Positions 27,940 through 36,304 of a stretch of DNA of 64,000 nt are shown here, piece after piece (within the stretch, counting starts at the first letter, position 1; each line of letters opens with the position of its first letter). The notes beneath the pieces are model-generated. The model did not search any database. It had not been told where the DNA came from and saw only the letters and a program-made list of their open reading frames with translations. The translations under genes were made by a program, and so were the position numbers. Source of the stretch: Metabacillus halosaccharovorans (lineage in GTDB: Bacteria > Bacillota > Bacilli > Bacillales > Bacillaceae); assembly GCF_002019635.1 (NCBI RefSeq), contig NZ_KV917371.1:372001-436000 (forward strand). Direction: 5' to 3'.

Positions 27940-28817
27940 TATATTCCCTCCGAATATGATATTTCTTTTAATACTGCTGTTTTATCTTTTATGATTAATT
28001 GACCTGATGGTTGATCTGATGTAGACCATTCAACAATTGCTTTTTTCAATTGATTTGTGAGAAGTCGATCTAATGCAGTCGGATATGGACCACTGCATTG
28101 TGATTCATCAATCACAACGACTTTCCAATCAAGGTCAAATTCTCCAAAATGTTCTTCTAATGCAACAGGATCAACATCTTGATCCATCATGAAAAAGGTG
28201 TATCCTTCATTGTTCACTTCTTTTTGTTTAATATGTTGTTTCAAAAGAGCAATAAGTGTTGAATCAACTCGCTCCACTACTTCAGCTTCAACAGCCAGTG
28301 CTGTGTCATGTAATAACCTCGAATTCTCTGCACCGGGAATTTGCACGTTAAAAACTCGTACCTTTCCATAAGATAAAGAACTGGCCGTATCTCTTACTCT
28401 TTCAATATTTTCTACAATCGAATTTAACGCAGTATCATAACCCAATGTGAGTTCTGAATCGTCAATGTTATTAAAGATACTAACAGGTACTTGCAGTAAT
28501 TTTCCTGTAAAATCGGTTACATTAACTTTTGTATCCCCTAATAAAATAACCTGATCAAGCTCTGTTAATTCACTAGCAAGTACGGATATTTGATCGTTCC
28601 ATATAGTAATTGGAAAAGCATTCAATACATGGGAATTTGCACCAAAAGAACGATATGTATTCTCATTAAGTTCCTTTAGATTTAACTGTTTTGCTATATC
28701 ATCCCATTCAATCCCAATAACATTGTAACTTTGACTGGAAAGTTCTTCTACTAGGGTACGAACGATCTGTGCTGTACCTGCTGAAGCACAACCAAAATGA
28801 ACTACACCTATTTTCAT
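27939..28817 (-). CDS. Degenerate phosphofructokinase-like protein, probably non-catalytic
   Basis: A 292-residue protein with the PFK-A fold by pattern: the N-terminus [17 protein letters not shown] aligns with IGVLTSGGDAPGMNAAI, and [26 protein letters not shown] aligns in order with the [26 protein letters not shown] region. The catalytic aspartate of TIDND is replaced by Phe, GGDGS by LGDTK, and MGR by a IPG-type sequence. Phosphotransfer is therefore unlikely. The ATG at 28817 has AAAGGGG 8 nt upstream and removes a 12-residue extension lacking a site. It overlaps tkt, which suggests a regulatory or ligand-sensing role linked to transketolase. Confidence 0.75.
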   Translation of the reverse strand: MKIGVVHFGCASAGTAQIVRTLVEELSSQSYNVIGIEWDDIAKQLNLKELNENTYRSFGANSHVLNAFPITIWNDQISVLASELTELDQVILLGDTKVNVTDFTGKLLQVPVSIFNNIDDSELTLGYDTALNSIVENIERVRDTASSLSYGKVRVFNVQIPGAENSRLLHDTALAVEAEVVERVDSTLIALLKQHIKQKEVNNEGYTFFMMDQDVDPVALEEHFGEFDLDWKVVVIDESQCSGPYPTALDRLLTNQLKKAIVEWSTSDQPSGQLIIKDKTAVLKEISYSEGI

Positions 28818-28835
28818 TATCGTAACCCCTTTATG

Positions 28836-28862
28836 CGAAATTTCGTTCATAATTAAATGAAC
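28836..28862 (-). promoter_or_regulatory. Adjacent palindromes upstream of the PFK-like/tkt operon
   Basis: CGAAATTTCG (28836-28845) touches GTTCAT-AATTAA-ATGAAC (28845-28862). These lie about 20-45 bp upstream of the operon start codon. They are a candidate operator, possibly for the DeoR-type regulator encoded behind tkt. No known consensus was matched exactly. Confidence 0.45.
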
Positions 28863-28955
28863 ATTTGTTACGTTGTTTAGTATAACATGAAGTACTTATA
28901 AAGATAAATAGGCAATAACTGAAATTTCGAGAAATTTCTTATTTCAATAAAAACC

Positions 28956-28993
28956 TAAAAAAAAACCGATCTCAATAACAATTAAGGTCGGTT
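28956..28993 (-). terminator. Terminator of the soluble sensor kinase gene
   Basis: AACCGACCT / AGATCGGTT on the minus strand (one mismatch, 12-nt loop) is followed by nine T residues, directly at the stop codon. Confidence 0.8.
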
Positions 28994-30129
28994 CATTCTA
29001 CTTTTTCAGGTAATCTAATCACAAAAGAGGTTTGATGCTGATCTGATTCGCAAAAAATGGTTCCATGATGTTTTTCTATGATTGATTTACAAACATATAA
29101 TCCAATTCCCGTACCAAAGCTCTTGGTTGTGTAAAAAGGTTCAAAAATCGTTTCCCTTATTTCTTCGGGAATTTTAGGGCCATTATTTGTTATCTTAAAG
29201 GAGATAGTATGTTCAGTTTTTTCACAGGTAATCCATAGATTACGCTCCATAGAATTTTTTTGTTTCAAAGCATCAATAGAATTTAAAATGATATTAACCA
29301 ACACTTGTTTTATTTCATCTTTTGCAGCTATAATCTTACAATGAGGATCAATAGATGTTGATACATTTACATCTCCATCTACTATACTCGGGTATAAAAA
29401 AGAAATAATATCAGAAAAGAGGCTATCTACTTGAATCTCTTTGTGCTCTTTTTCTCCGGAATCTAACCTGGAAGCATGTAAGAATTGAGTAATTCTAAAC
29501 TTTAACTGATCCAACTCATGTTCAATCGTATCCATATATTTTAAATTGGGATGCTCATTTTTTAACAACTTCATAAATCCCATTACAGATGTTAATGGAT
29601 TTCTAAATTCATGGACAAAACTTGAAGACATTTGACCTAGTAGTGATAATCGATCTTTATGTGACTGATTCACAAAAAGCATTTTTTCATTTATCTCAAT
29701 ATCTTTTAATTCTGTATATCTTGTAACTGCATGAAAACAATATCTGTCGAAATGATCGTTAATTCTATCAATGATTGGCTGAAGTTCCTGGATAGAAACA
29801 CCTGACTTGTTGACATATTTAATAAGCGTGCTTCTTCCTATATTCATATTGAAAACAAACTCTCCGATATTGCTTTTACTAAGTACACGTTCCTTTGCTA
29901 CTTTATAAGCAAGCTCTTTCAGTTCATCATCACTTATTGTCTGCAACAAAGATTTTTTGACCAATAGGTACATTTCGTATCCATTATTCCCTACCCGATC
30001 TTTGAAGATATCATTTTCATTTACAATAACATTTTCTAGCCACATTCCTAAAAACTCACTCTGAACTTTCTCCAAAAACTTAATTACCTTCTCTTCAACC
30101 GAACAACCTGATCCAGATATCGAGTTCAC
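28993..30129 (-). CDS. Soluble sensor histidine kinase, sporulation-kinase type
   Basis: A 378-residue cytoplasmic kinase without membrane helices. The N-terminal 150 residues are all-helical and resemble the globin-like HisK_N domain found in Bacillus sporulation kinases. The kinase core has H box SSSFVHEFRNPLTSVMGFMKLL near residue 170, N box QVLVNIILNSIDALK, F box IFEPFYTTK and G2 box GTGIGLYVCKSI. No regulator gene is adjacent, as expected for an orphan kinase feeding a phosphorelay (Spo0F). The GTG start at 30129 has only a weak GTGGTG ribosome site, so the exact N-terminus is uncertain. The specific role is inference. Confidence 0.8.
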   Translation of the reverse strand: MNSISGSGCSVEEKVIKFLEKVQSEFLGMWLENVIVNENDIFKDRVGNNGYEMYLLVKKSLLQTISDDELKELAYKVAKERVLSKSNIGEFVFNMNIGRSTLIKYVNKSGVSIQELQPIIDRINDHFDRYCFHAVTRYTELKDIEINEKMLFVNQSHKDRLSLLGQMSSSFVHEFRNPLTSVMGFMKLLKNEHPNLKYMDTIEHELDQLKFRITQFLHASRLDSGEKEHKEIQVDSLFSDIISFLYPSIVDGDVNVSTSIDPHCKIIAAKDEIKQVLVNIILNSIDALKQKNSMERNLWITCEKTEHTISFKITNNGPKIPEEIRETIFEPFYTTKSFGTGIGLYVCKSIIEKHHGTIFCESDQHQTSFVIRLPEKVE

Positions 30130-30379
30130 TTTTTCACCACTTTCATTGTGTGAATGCCTTAATGATAATTAGACAAAAACTGATAAATATCCTTCTTTTT
30201 TATCACTTTATTCAAATTTCTATAAAATATGTTACATATTGAAAAATAAAGTCATTAATTTGTACAATCTGTCATGACCATGATTCCTAACATGTTAGAA
30301 AACTCACTTTATTGCCAAGAACTTATAGGGATGGCCTTATTTTTTTATATGACCCTCAATATAATCTTCCGAACGAATA

Positions 30380-30409
30380 AAAAAGACTGCCTTAGGTGAC
30401 AGTCTTTTT
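30380..30409 (-). terminator. Terminator of the cobW-rpmG operon
   Basis: AAAAAGACTG, 10-nt loop, CAGTCTTTTT lies 17 bp beyond the rpmG stop. The interval 30130-30379 shows no gene. Confidence 0.85.
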
Positions 30410-30426
30410 CATTCGTAACTAATTTT

Positions 30427-30576
30427 CTATTTTGTTTCACGATGTAGAGTATATCTTTTTAATCGCGGGCAATACTTTTTCAATTCAATTCGATCTGGAT
30501 TGTTTCGTTTATTTTTTGTTGTAATATAATTACGGTCTCCTGTTTCTGTGCATGCTAATGTAATATTTACTCTCAT
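30427..30576 (-). CDS. rpmG: Ribosomal protein L33, cysteine-poor paralogue
   Basis: A 49-residue L33: [18 protein letters not shown], then [31 protein letters not shown]. The zinc-binding form has two C-x-x-C pairs. Here each pair keeps only its first cysteine (CTET, CPRL), so tight zinc binding is unlikely. GGAGGG lies 6-7 nt before the ATG. It follows the CobW-type GTPase gene by 26 bp and should share its Zur-type promoter. That fits the known logic in which zinc-free ribosomal paralogues replace zinc-containing ones during zinc starvation. The gene is too short for a default ORF search. Confidence 0.93.
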   Translation of the reverse strand: MRVNITLACTETGDRNYITTKNKRNNPDRIELKKYCPRLKRYTLHRETK

Positions 30577-30602
30577 TATTTTCCCTCCTAATTTTTAGTT
30601 TG

Positions 30603-31784
30603 TTACACAAATGCTGGAAGTGGATCATTAAACTGAGACCAGTTTTGCTGCATTTCAGCATCTGTTAATAAACATAGATTAAGACTTGTTTCAATTTCAT
30701 CACGGTTCATATCAATTCCAATCATCACTAATTCCGTTATGCGATCACCATAACGTTTATCCCATTTTTTAAGCAACTCTGGTTCCTCTTTCAAAATGAT
30801 CTCTTGTTCTTCCACCGGATAGGTTGCAATCCATTCACCTGCACCTTGAATTGTGATAGATGGACCAGCCTGAGAGAGAAGACCTGTTATCTCGTTTCTT
30901 GATGCGAGCCAAAAAAACCCCTTTGCCCTAACAACGTCTACTGGCCAGTTTTCTAACCAGGTCATAAATCTTGTTGGATGAAATGGACGCTTTTGTTTGT
31001 AAACAAATGACGAAATCCCATACTCTTCTGTTTCAGGTATATGTTCATTAGCAAGTTCCTGGATCCATCCAGCTGCTTGACTTGCCTCCTCAAAATCAAA
31101 TAAATCTGTATCTAAAATTTCAGCCAATGAAACCTTTGAAAAACTAGTTTTAATAATTTTTGCTTTTGGATTTAACTTATGGATCACTCCACTTAATTCC
31201 TTAGCATCCTCTTCATTTACCAAATCTGTTTTATTTAATAGTAGAATGTTGGCAAATTCGATTTGATCTATAAGTAAATCAACAACTTCTCTCGTATCAG
31301 ATAGGTCTGTCGCTTCTTTTCGATCAAGTAATGTTTCCCCTGAAGCAAAATCATGCCAAAACCTGTTCGCATCAACCACAGTTACCATCGCATCAAGAAC
31401 ACAATTATCAGTTAAATTAATTCCGAGCTCCTCATCTATATATGAAAAAGTTTGTGCCACAGGTATTGGCTCAGAAATACCGGTAGATTCAATAACTAAA
31501 TAATCAATATCCCCTTGATCCACAAGCTTTTTCACTTCAACAATAAGATCTTCTCGAAGTGTACAACAAATACATCCATTTTGAAGTTGCACTAGCTTTT
31601 CATTTGTCCTCGTAAAACCTCCTTGTTTAATAAGTGAGGCATCAATATTGACTTCACTCATATCATTGACTATTACAGCAATCCTCCTATTTTCTTTGTT
31701 CATTAAAATATGATTTAATAATGTTGTTTTGCCCGCACCTAAATATCCACTTAACACTGTTACAGGGACTTTTCTTTTGACCAT
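30603..31784 (-). CDS. CobW/COG0523 GTPase, zinc metallochaperone (YciC/ZagA type)
   Basis: A 393-residue G3E-family GTPase. The P-loop is [17 protein letters not shown] near residue 10. The metal-binding motif CxCC lies in [11 protein letters not shown] near residue 70, a Walker-B-like segment is [12 protein letters not shown] near residue 97, and NKTDLV near residue 184 is the guanine-specificity motif. The C-terminal CobW_C domain follows ([14 protein letters not shown]...[12 protein letters not shown]). Two Zur boxes upstream identify it as the zinc-starvation member, like B. subtilis YciC (ZagA). It leads an operon with L33 and probably delivers zinc to client enzymes when zinc is scarce. 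Confidence 0.9.
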   Translation of the reverse strand: MVKRKVPVTVLSGYLGAGKTTLLNHILMNKENRRIAVIVNDMSEVNIDASLIKQGGFTRTNEKLVQLQNGCICCTLREDLIVEVKKLVDQGDIDYLVIESTGISEPIPVAQTFSYIDEELGINLTDNCVLDAMVTVVDANRFWHDFASGETLLDRKEATDLSDTREVVDLLIDQIEFANILLLNKTDLVNEEDAKELSGVIHKLNPKAKIIKTSFSKVSLAEILDTDLFDFEEASQAAGWIQELANEHIPETEEYGISSFVYKQKRPFHPTRFMTWLENWPVDVVRAKGFFWLASRNEITGLLSQAGPSITIQGAGEWIATYPVEEQEIILKEEPELLKKWDKRYGDRITELVMIGIDMNRDEIETSLNLCLLTDAEMQQNWSQFNDPLPAFV

Positions 31785-31806
31785 TCATCTTTCTCCTTTT
31801 TGCAAA

Positions 31807-31821
31807 CCGACATTATTACGA
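31807..31821 (-). promoter_or_regulatory. Second, weaker Zur box
   Basis: On the minus strand TCGTAATAATGTCGG matches the 7-1-7 Zur consensus TCGTAAT-N-ATTACGA well in one half and partly in the other. It lies in the leader of the CobW-type gene, 62 bp downstream of the first box. Confidence 0.65.
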
Positions 31822-31868
31822 TTTATATTTTATGTTTCGGGAATAAAATTAACTACCACGGATATAAA

Positions 31869-31883
31869 ACGTAATTATTACGA
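31869..31883 (-). promoter_or_regulatory. Zur box at the cobW-rpmG promoter
   Basis: On the minus strand TCGTAATAATTACGT, flanked by TAAA and TTT, matches the B. subtilis Zur box TCGTAAT-N-ATTACGA at 14 of 15 positions. It lies just downstream of the -10 box. Confidence 0.9.
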
Positions 31884-31888
31884 TTTAT

Positions 31889-31917
31889 ATTCTATTATAT
31901 GTGCTATTGAATTGCAA
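31889..31917 (-). promoter_or_regulatory. SigA-type promoter of the cobW-rpmG operon
   Basis: -35 TTGCAA (31917-31912), 17-bp spacer, -10 TAGAAT (31894-31889). The strong Zur box starts 5 bp downstream of the -10 hexamer. Confidence 0.65.
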
Positions 31918-32000
31918 GTTTCTTCTTCATTTTTTTAATCAAAAACATGTTTAGATACATTAGAATCGGGAATTTATTAAGTACATAAGTATTTTTTCAA

Positions 32001-32032
32001 AACAAAAAGCTGACAACTATGTGCCAGCTTTT
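32001..32032 (-). terminator. Terminator of the CwlO-like gene
   Basis: The stem AAAAGCTG / CAGCTTTT with a 12-nt loop is followed on the minus strand by TTGTTTTG, just beyond the stop codon. Confidence 0.75.
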
Positions 32033-32040
32033 AAAAAGTA

Positions 32041-33282
32041 TTACATGCTTACGCGTACTACACGTCCGTTAAATTTTTGAGCCCAATAACCGCTGGACAT
32101 ATCAGCAATAGCTACACCAGTTGAGCTTTGTGATCCGATAAATTTACCTCCACCTACATAGATGCCAACATGTCCATCTGTTTTGTAAGTGTTAAAGAAT
32201 ACTAAGTCTCCAGGTTGCATATTGCTTGTAGAAACCTGTTTACCTGCATATTTAAGTGAGTCAGTGCTTGCGCCTACGCTTACTCCTATTGTAGAGAAAG
32301 CCCAATGCACAAATCCGGAACAATCAAAGCGACCATTTGCTACATCATAGGAATTTCTTCCGCCACCAAAGACATAAACTGAGTTTCCGATATACTTATA
32401 CCCAGCACGAATTAAATCATTCACTGTTCCATTCGGATTTACAGGTGTTGATTCAACAGTTGTAGTTTTAGAAGAAGTTCCTTTTGCTAATTTTACTGAA
32501 CTTGATGAATCACTAGAAGAATCACTAGAAGAATCATTTGATGAATTTGACGAACCCTGAGCGATTGCAGCAGCCGCAGCTTCTTGAGCAGCTAAATTAG
32601 CTTCTTTTTGCTTAAGGCTATTTACTGCAGCTAGTTTTGCAGTTTCTTCATCTTTTAGTTGTCCTATTAAAGTATCATTTTCCTTTTTTTGAGAAAGGAT
32701 TTGTTCCTGCATACCCTCTAACTCTGATTTCATGCCTTCTAAATCTGAAAGCGCTTCAACTTTTGAAACTTTCTTTTCATTTAATTCTTGTTCGTCAGCT
32801 TCTTGTTGTTGAATCATTGCACGGTCAGCTTCCACAATCTTACCAACTGCAACAGCACGATTAACGAAATCACTAAAACTGCTTGAACCTAGTAACACAT
32901 CTATATACTCTACATTACCACCACTATGTTGGTAAGAAATTGCACGTTGTTTTAAAATATCTGTTCTCTCTTTAATTGCTTTTTCCAGCTTTGCAATCTC
33001 TGATTCCATTGTTGAGATTTCTGTTTGAGCTGTTTCTATTTTTGATTCAGTTTCTTCAATTTTCTTTGTGTTATCATTAATTGCTGCTTCAACACGTTCA
33101 CTTTGCTTTTTTAATTCTGCCAACTCTTGTTGTACTTTCTCAACGTCCTGAGTTGCATCTTTTATATTTTCCTGAATTTCTGTACGCTCTGCCGTTTCAG
33201 CGTTAGCCGAAGGAATAGCAAATGAACTTCCTAATCCGATCATGACTGCTAAATTCATGATAACTAGTTTCTTTTTCGACAT
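32041..33282 (-). CDS. cwlO: Secreted D,L-endopeptidase, CwlO-like (coiled coil + NlpC/P60)
   Basis: A 413-residue exported peptidoglycan hydrolase. Signal peptide of about 28 residues (ends SANAE). A PcsB/CwlO-type coiled coil covers residues about 30-240 and includes the motif YIDVLLGSSSFSDFVNRA, followed by a serine-rich linker near 245-265. The C-terminal NlpC/P60 catalytic domain has the cysteine in RFDCSGFVHWAF, the histidine in DGHVGIYVGGG and a further polar residue downstream. CwlO cuts the D-Glu-mDAP bond for cell elongation and is usually switched on by FtsEX through the coiled coil. B. subtilis CwlO is about 60 residues longer. A possible promoter (TTGTTT-16-TATACT) lies upstream at about 33382-33409. 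Confidence 0.85.
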   Translation of the reverse strand: MSKKKLVIMNLAVMIGLGSSFAIPSANAETAERTEIQENIKDATQDVEKVQQELAELKKQSERVEAAINDNTKKIEETESKIETAQTEISTMESEIAKLEKAIKERTDILKQRAISYQHSGGNVEYIDVLLGSSSFSDFVNRAVAVGKIVEADRAMIQQQEADEQELNEKKVSKVEALSDLEGMKSELEGMQEQILSQKKENDTLIGQLKDEETAKLAAVNSLKQKEANLAAQEAAAAAIAQGSSNSSNDSSSDSSSDSSSSVKLAKGTSSKTTTVESTPVNPNGTVNDLIRAGYKYIGNSVYVFGGGRNSYDVANGRFDCSGFVHWAFSTIGVSVGASTDSLKYAGKQVSTSNMQPGDLVFFNTYKTDGHVGIYVGGGKFIGSQSSTGVAIADMSSGYWAQKFNGRVVRVSM

Positions 33283-33547
33283 TCTCTTCCCTACTTTCGT
33301 TTCTCTCGTACAATCAGTATTTTTACCTATGTATCTATTAAAAATATTACTTTATACTCAGATTTGCCACAATTAGTAGTATATCATCAAAAAATGACAA
33401 AACAATGTATATAATATTACAATTATATTTCAAATATAACAAAAGACCTTTTTATTCTACCAAAAACACACATGTTCCACTGTACCATAGAAAAAGTTTT
33501 AACACTAGTATCAATCTATTAATGGAATTATTTGAGAAACTTTCTTA

Positions 33548-34504
33548 CTACTTATCAGATTGATTGCTTTTTATATAATAGATCCGATCCTTTGTATTAC
33601 CTGTAAATGGATAATGCAGTTTCTGTAACACTCTTTTCGCACTTGAACTGGATTTTATGTGAAGAAATGATCGAACTTCCCGATTACTTATACGCTCAGA
33701 AAAAAGAAGCTTATAATCAGTCAGAGCTTTAGTATGTGCATTTTTTGATTTTTGCCCGCATTTTTGGCATGCCCAAAAGCCAAACGTTTTCATCAAGGGA
33801 ATGGTTTCACAAAATGGACATTGAACACCTGTTATTATCTCAGACTTTAATAGTTGATAGTGTTCTATAATTGAAACATCATTTTCAGTATGAGAATCAG
33901 TGATTCTGGCTGAGAGTCTATTGATACTTTGTTTTTTCAGCTTTATCTCTTTGTATTTATTTTCTAGGTGTTGGAATTTACTTGGAATTCTTGCAGCTTG
34001 GAGTATTAATGAATTAGAAGATTTTAAAATTGTAGAAGGATTACTGAGGACAACAAATCCTATACAGGGTATATTGGGTATTTTTTGTTCTTTTAACCAA
34101 AGACTAAAATGATCTTGCTGACGCCTAACTTGTATCAATGGACTAAGAAATCCTTCCTCTTTTCCATCCAATGTGCGAATCATCTGATCAGTTTCCTCAT
34201 TTATATAAATCGATCCAGCTATGTTCTTAACTTCTAAAACACATGCAAATGAAGGAGTTATAATTAGTGTATCCATTTGAAAGTAGTGCTTGCGATCAAG
34301 AAGTCTAACATTGTGGAAAATAAGATACTCTTCCTTTAAGTAACTGAGAAAATAGTCAATAGATTTTTCCCCGTTGTAGCCAGCAAGGCTTTTTTTGTAA
34401 TCTCGTTCAATTTTTGGGTACAGTTTATGTATTTTGGGCAGTCTTCGCAGCAATGCTTCTTGCTTTTGAAGAAACAATGGCTTCAGCCTTTCTTTCATAA
34501 TCAA
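33548..34504 (-). CDS. NERD-domain nuclease-like protein with zinc ribbon and C-terminal HTH (copy 1)
   Basis: A 318-residue protein. A NERD (nuclease-related) domain occupies residues about 40-160: AGYNGEKSIDYFLS, then HYFQMDTLIITP and VLEVKNIAGSIY, which give the G-E, D and E-x-K residues of a PD-(D/E)XK nuclease. A zinc ribbon (CPFC...ACQKCGQKSK, two C-x2-C pairs) lies near residue 235. The C-terminal 50 residues (ISNREVRSFLHIKSSSSAKRVLQKL) look like a winged helix. The start is a TTG at 34504 (MIMKERLKPL), 9 nt after AAGGAG; it aligns with MIVKERKKPL of the paralogue at 56540-57517. The upstream ATG abuts the ribosome site. A 114-nt repeat array lies directly upstream. Function unknown; sequence-specific DNA cleavage or binding is my inference. 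Confidence 0.85.
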   Translation of the reverse strand: MIMKERLKPLFLQKQEALLRRLPKIHKLYPKIERDYKKSLAGYNGEKSIDYFLSYLKEEYLIFHNVRLLDRKHYFQMDTLIITPSFACVLEVKNIAGSIYINEETDQMIRTLDGKEEGFLSPLIQVRRQQDHFSLWLKEQKIPNIPCIGFVVLSNPSTILKSSNSLILQAARIPSKFQHLENKYKEIKLKKQSINRLSARITDSHTENDVSIIEHYQLLKSEIITGVQCPFCETIPLMKTFGFWACQKCGQKSKNAHTKALTDYKLLFSERISNREVRSFLHIKSSSSAKRVLQKLHYPFTGNTKDRIYYIKSNQSDK

Positions 34505-34688
34505 AACAATCATCTCCTTATTTTTTATTCGGGGTAATATTCGTTATCTTGATTAGTAATTCCTCTAATATGTTTCACTATTTTAATATTCTAGTAAAAG
34601 TTTGGATTATTAGTGGTTATTTATTCTCTATTATTAACTCCAAACGGTTATTAAACTGCTCTTATATATATATCTCATCATTTCTACT

Positions 34689-35637
34689 CCCCTAATTGAG
34701 TCACCTTTCCTATTTATTCGACCACTTCTGTGATTCTTTCAACCACTCTCTAGCATTATTCAACCACTTTTCTTCTTTTTTCAACCAATTCACTTTCTCC
34801 CCTCATCAATTGAGCCACTTTCCCCATTTATTCGACCACTTCTCTGATTCTTTCACCCACTCTCTAGCATTATTCAACCACTTTTCTTCTTGTTTCAACC
34901 AATTCACTTTCTCCCCTCATCAATTGAGCCACTTTCTCCATTTATTCGACCACTTCTCTGATTCTTTCACCCACTCTCTAGCATTATTCAACCACTTTTC
35001 TTCTTGTTTCAACCAATTCACTTTCTCCCCTCATCAATTGAGCCACTTTCTCCATTTATTCGACCACTTCTCTGATTCTTTCACCCACTCTCTAGCATTA
35101 TTCAACCACTTTTCTTCTTGTTTCAACCAATTCACTTTCTCCCCTCATCAATTGAGCCACTTTCCCCATTTATTCGACCACTTCTCTGATTCTTTCAACC
35201 ACTCTCTAGCATTATTCAACCACTTTTCTTCTTTTTTCAACCAATTCACTTTCTTCCTTACCTAATTAAGCCACATTTTCCATTTATTCGACCACTTCTA
35301 TGATTCTTCCAACCACTCTCTAGCATTATTCAACCACTTTTCTTCTTTTTTCAACCAATTCACTTTCTCCCCTCATCAATTGAGCCACTTTCCCCATTTA
35401 TTCGACCACTTCTATGATTCTTTCAACCACTCTCTAGCATTATTCAACCACTTTTCTTCTTTTTTCAACCAATTCACTTTCTCCCCTACCTAATTAAGCC
35501 ACATTTTCCATTTATTCGACCACCTATGATTCTTTCAACCACTCTCCGGCATTATTCAACCACTTTTCTTCTTTTTTCAACCAATTCACTTTTCTCCTTT
35601 CCAATCAAGTCAACTAACCAATTCACCCACTCTGAAC
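34689..35637. repeat. Array of eight 114-nt repeats built from 21-nt words
   Basis: The word TTCGACCAC recurs at 34717, 34831, 34945, 35059, 35173, 35287, 35401 and 35515, every 114 nt without exception. Inside each unit related words (TTCGACCAC, TTCAMCCAC, TTCAACCAC, TTCAACCAA, TTGAGCCAC) are spaced 21, 21, 21, 30 and 21 nt. Copies differ by scattered substitutions and the last has a 3-nt loss. Because 21, 30 and 114 are multiples of three, a fortuitous 189-codon ORF (34696-35265) runs through it; it has no ribosome site and I do not call it a gene. The array starts about 185 bp upstream of the NERD gene and ends at the left end of the IS element. Confidence 0.93.
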
Positions 35638-35639
35638 TG

Positions 35640-35679
35640 CACCCCAAAAGTTAGAGTAAAGAATCTAACTTTTGGGGTG
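35640..35679 (+). terminator. Hairpin at the left end of the IS
   Basis: CACCCCAAAAGTTAGA, 8-nt loop, TCTAACTTTTGGGGTG is a perfect 16-bp stem that includes the left inverted repeat. TTTTATT and then the orfA start codon follow. It should stop read-in transcription and hide the orfA start, keeping transposase low when the element is inserted behind an active promoter. Confidence 0.75.
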
Positions 35680-35687
35680 TTTTATTA

Positions 35688-36254
35688 ATGTCTAGATATG
35701 ATGAAAAATTTAAGCTTATGGTAGTGAAAGAATATCAAGAAGGACAACTTGGATATAAACTGTTAGCTAAAAAACATTACATTAAGTCACATAAGCAAAT
35801 CATTAATTGGGTGAAAAATTACGAGAAGTTTGGACCTGAAGGGTTAATGAGGAAAAAGCAGAACAAAACATATTCTGTTCAATTCAAGCTGGATGTTATA
35901 AGCTTTATGGAAAGAACAGGATCTTCAGTAATCGACACAGCCCTGGAGTTTGGGCTAACAAATCCTCCTATGATAACTGCGTGGAAGAAAGCCTTTTTGG
36001 AGGGTGGTGCTGTGTCTCTGGATAGACCGAAAGGACGGCCACCTATGTCTGATAAAGCTAAGAATAAAGAAAGTAAAAAAACAATTCAAGATAAAGAAAT
36101 GACCTACGAACAAAAGTTGGAGAGAGAAAACGAGCTTCTTCGGTTAGAGGTAGAATACTTAAAAAAGTTACAAGCTTTTCAGATGAATCCGGAAGGTTAT
36201 CTCGAAAAGCACAGGGGGCATTATCGTTTGAACTCAAAGAAAAGTTCAAACTAA
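35688..36254 (+). CDS. IS3-family transposase OrfA (two helix-turn-helix domains)
   Basis: A 188-residue DNA-binding half of the transposase. Two HTH modules are visible: FKLMVVKEYQEGQLGYKLLAKKHYI near residue 8 and FKLDVISFMERTGSSVIDTALEFGL near residue 66, followed by a basic PKGRPP segment. A leucine-zipper-like helix (ERENELLRLEVEYLKKLQ) follows near residue 145. The slippery heptamer A-AAA-AAG at 36161-36167 lies in this helix; a -1 shift there enters the orfB frame to give the fused transposase. Confidence 0.92.
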   Translation: MSRYDEKFKLMVVKEYQEGQLGYKLLAKKHYIKSHKQIINWVKNYEKFGPEGLMRKKQNKTYSVQFKLDVISFMERTGSSVIDTALEFGLTNPPMITAWKKAFLEGGAVSLDRPKGRPPMSDKAKNKESKKTIQDKEMTYEQKLERENELLRLEVEYLKKLQAFQMNPEGYLEKHRGHYRLNSKKSSN

Positions 36255-36304
36255 AAGACGTTCTAAAAATAGTAGGAATTCCGGAATCTTCCTACCATTA
36301 CCAC

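Noticed and set aside
34696-35265. A 189-codon open frame encoding a histidine/phenylalanine-rich repeat protein
   Set aside because: It is a by-product of 21/30-nt repeats. It has no ribosome site, starts inside the array and loses its frame before the array ends.
34689-35637. CRISPR array
   Set aside because: The long unit is tandem (114 nt, no unique spacers), the words are degenerate and there are no cas genes.
36125-36170. Frameshift mutation in the IS transposase
   Set aside because: The -1 shift between orfA and orfB coincides with a proper A-AAA-AAG slippery site and is normal for IS3-family elements.
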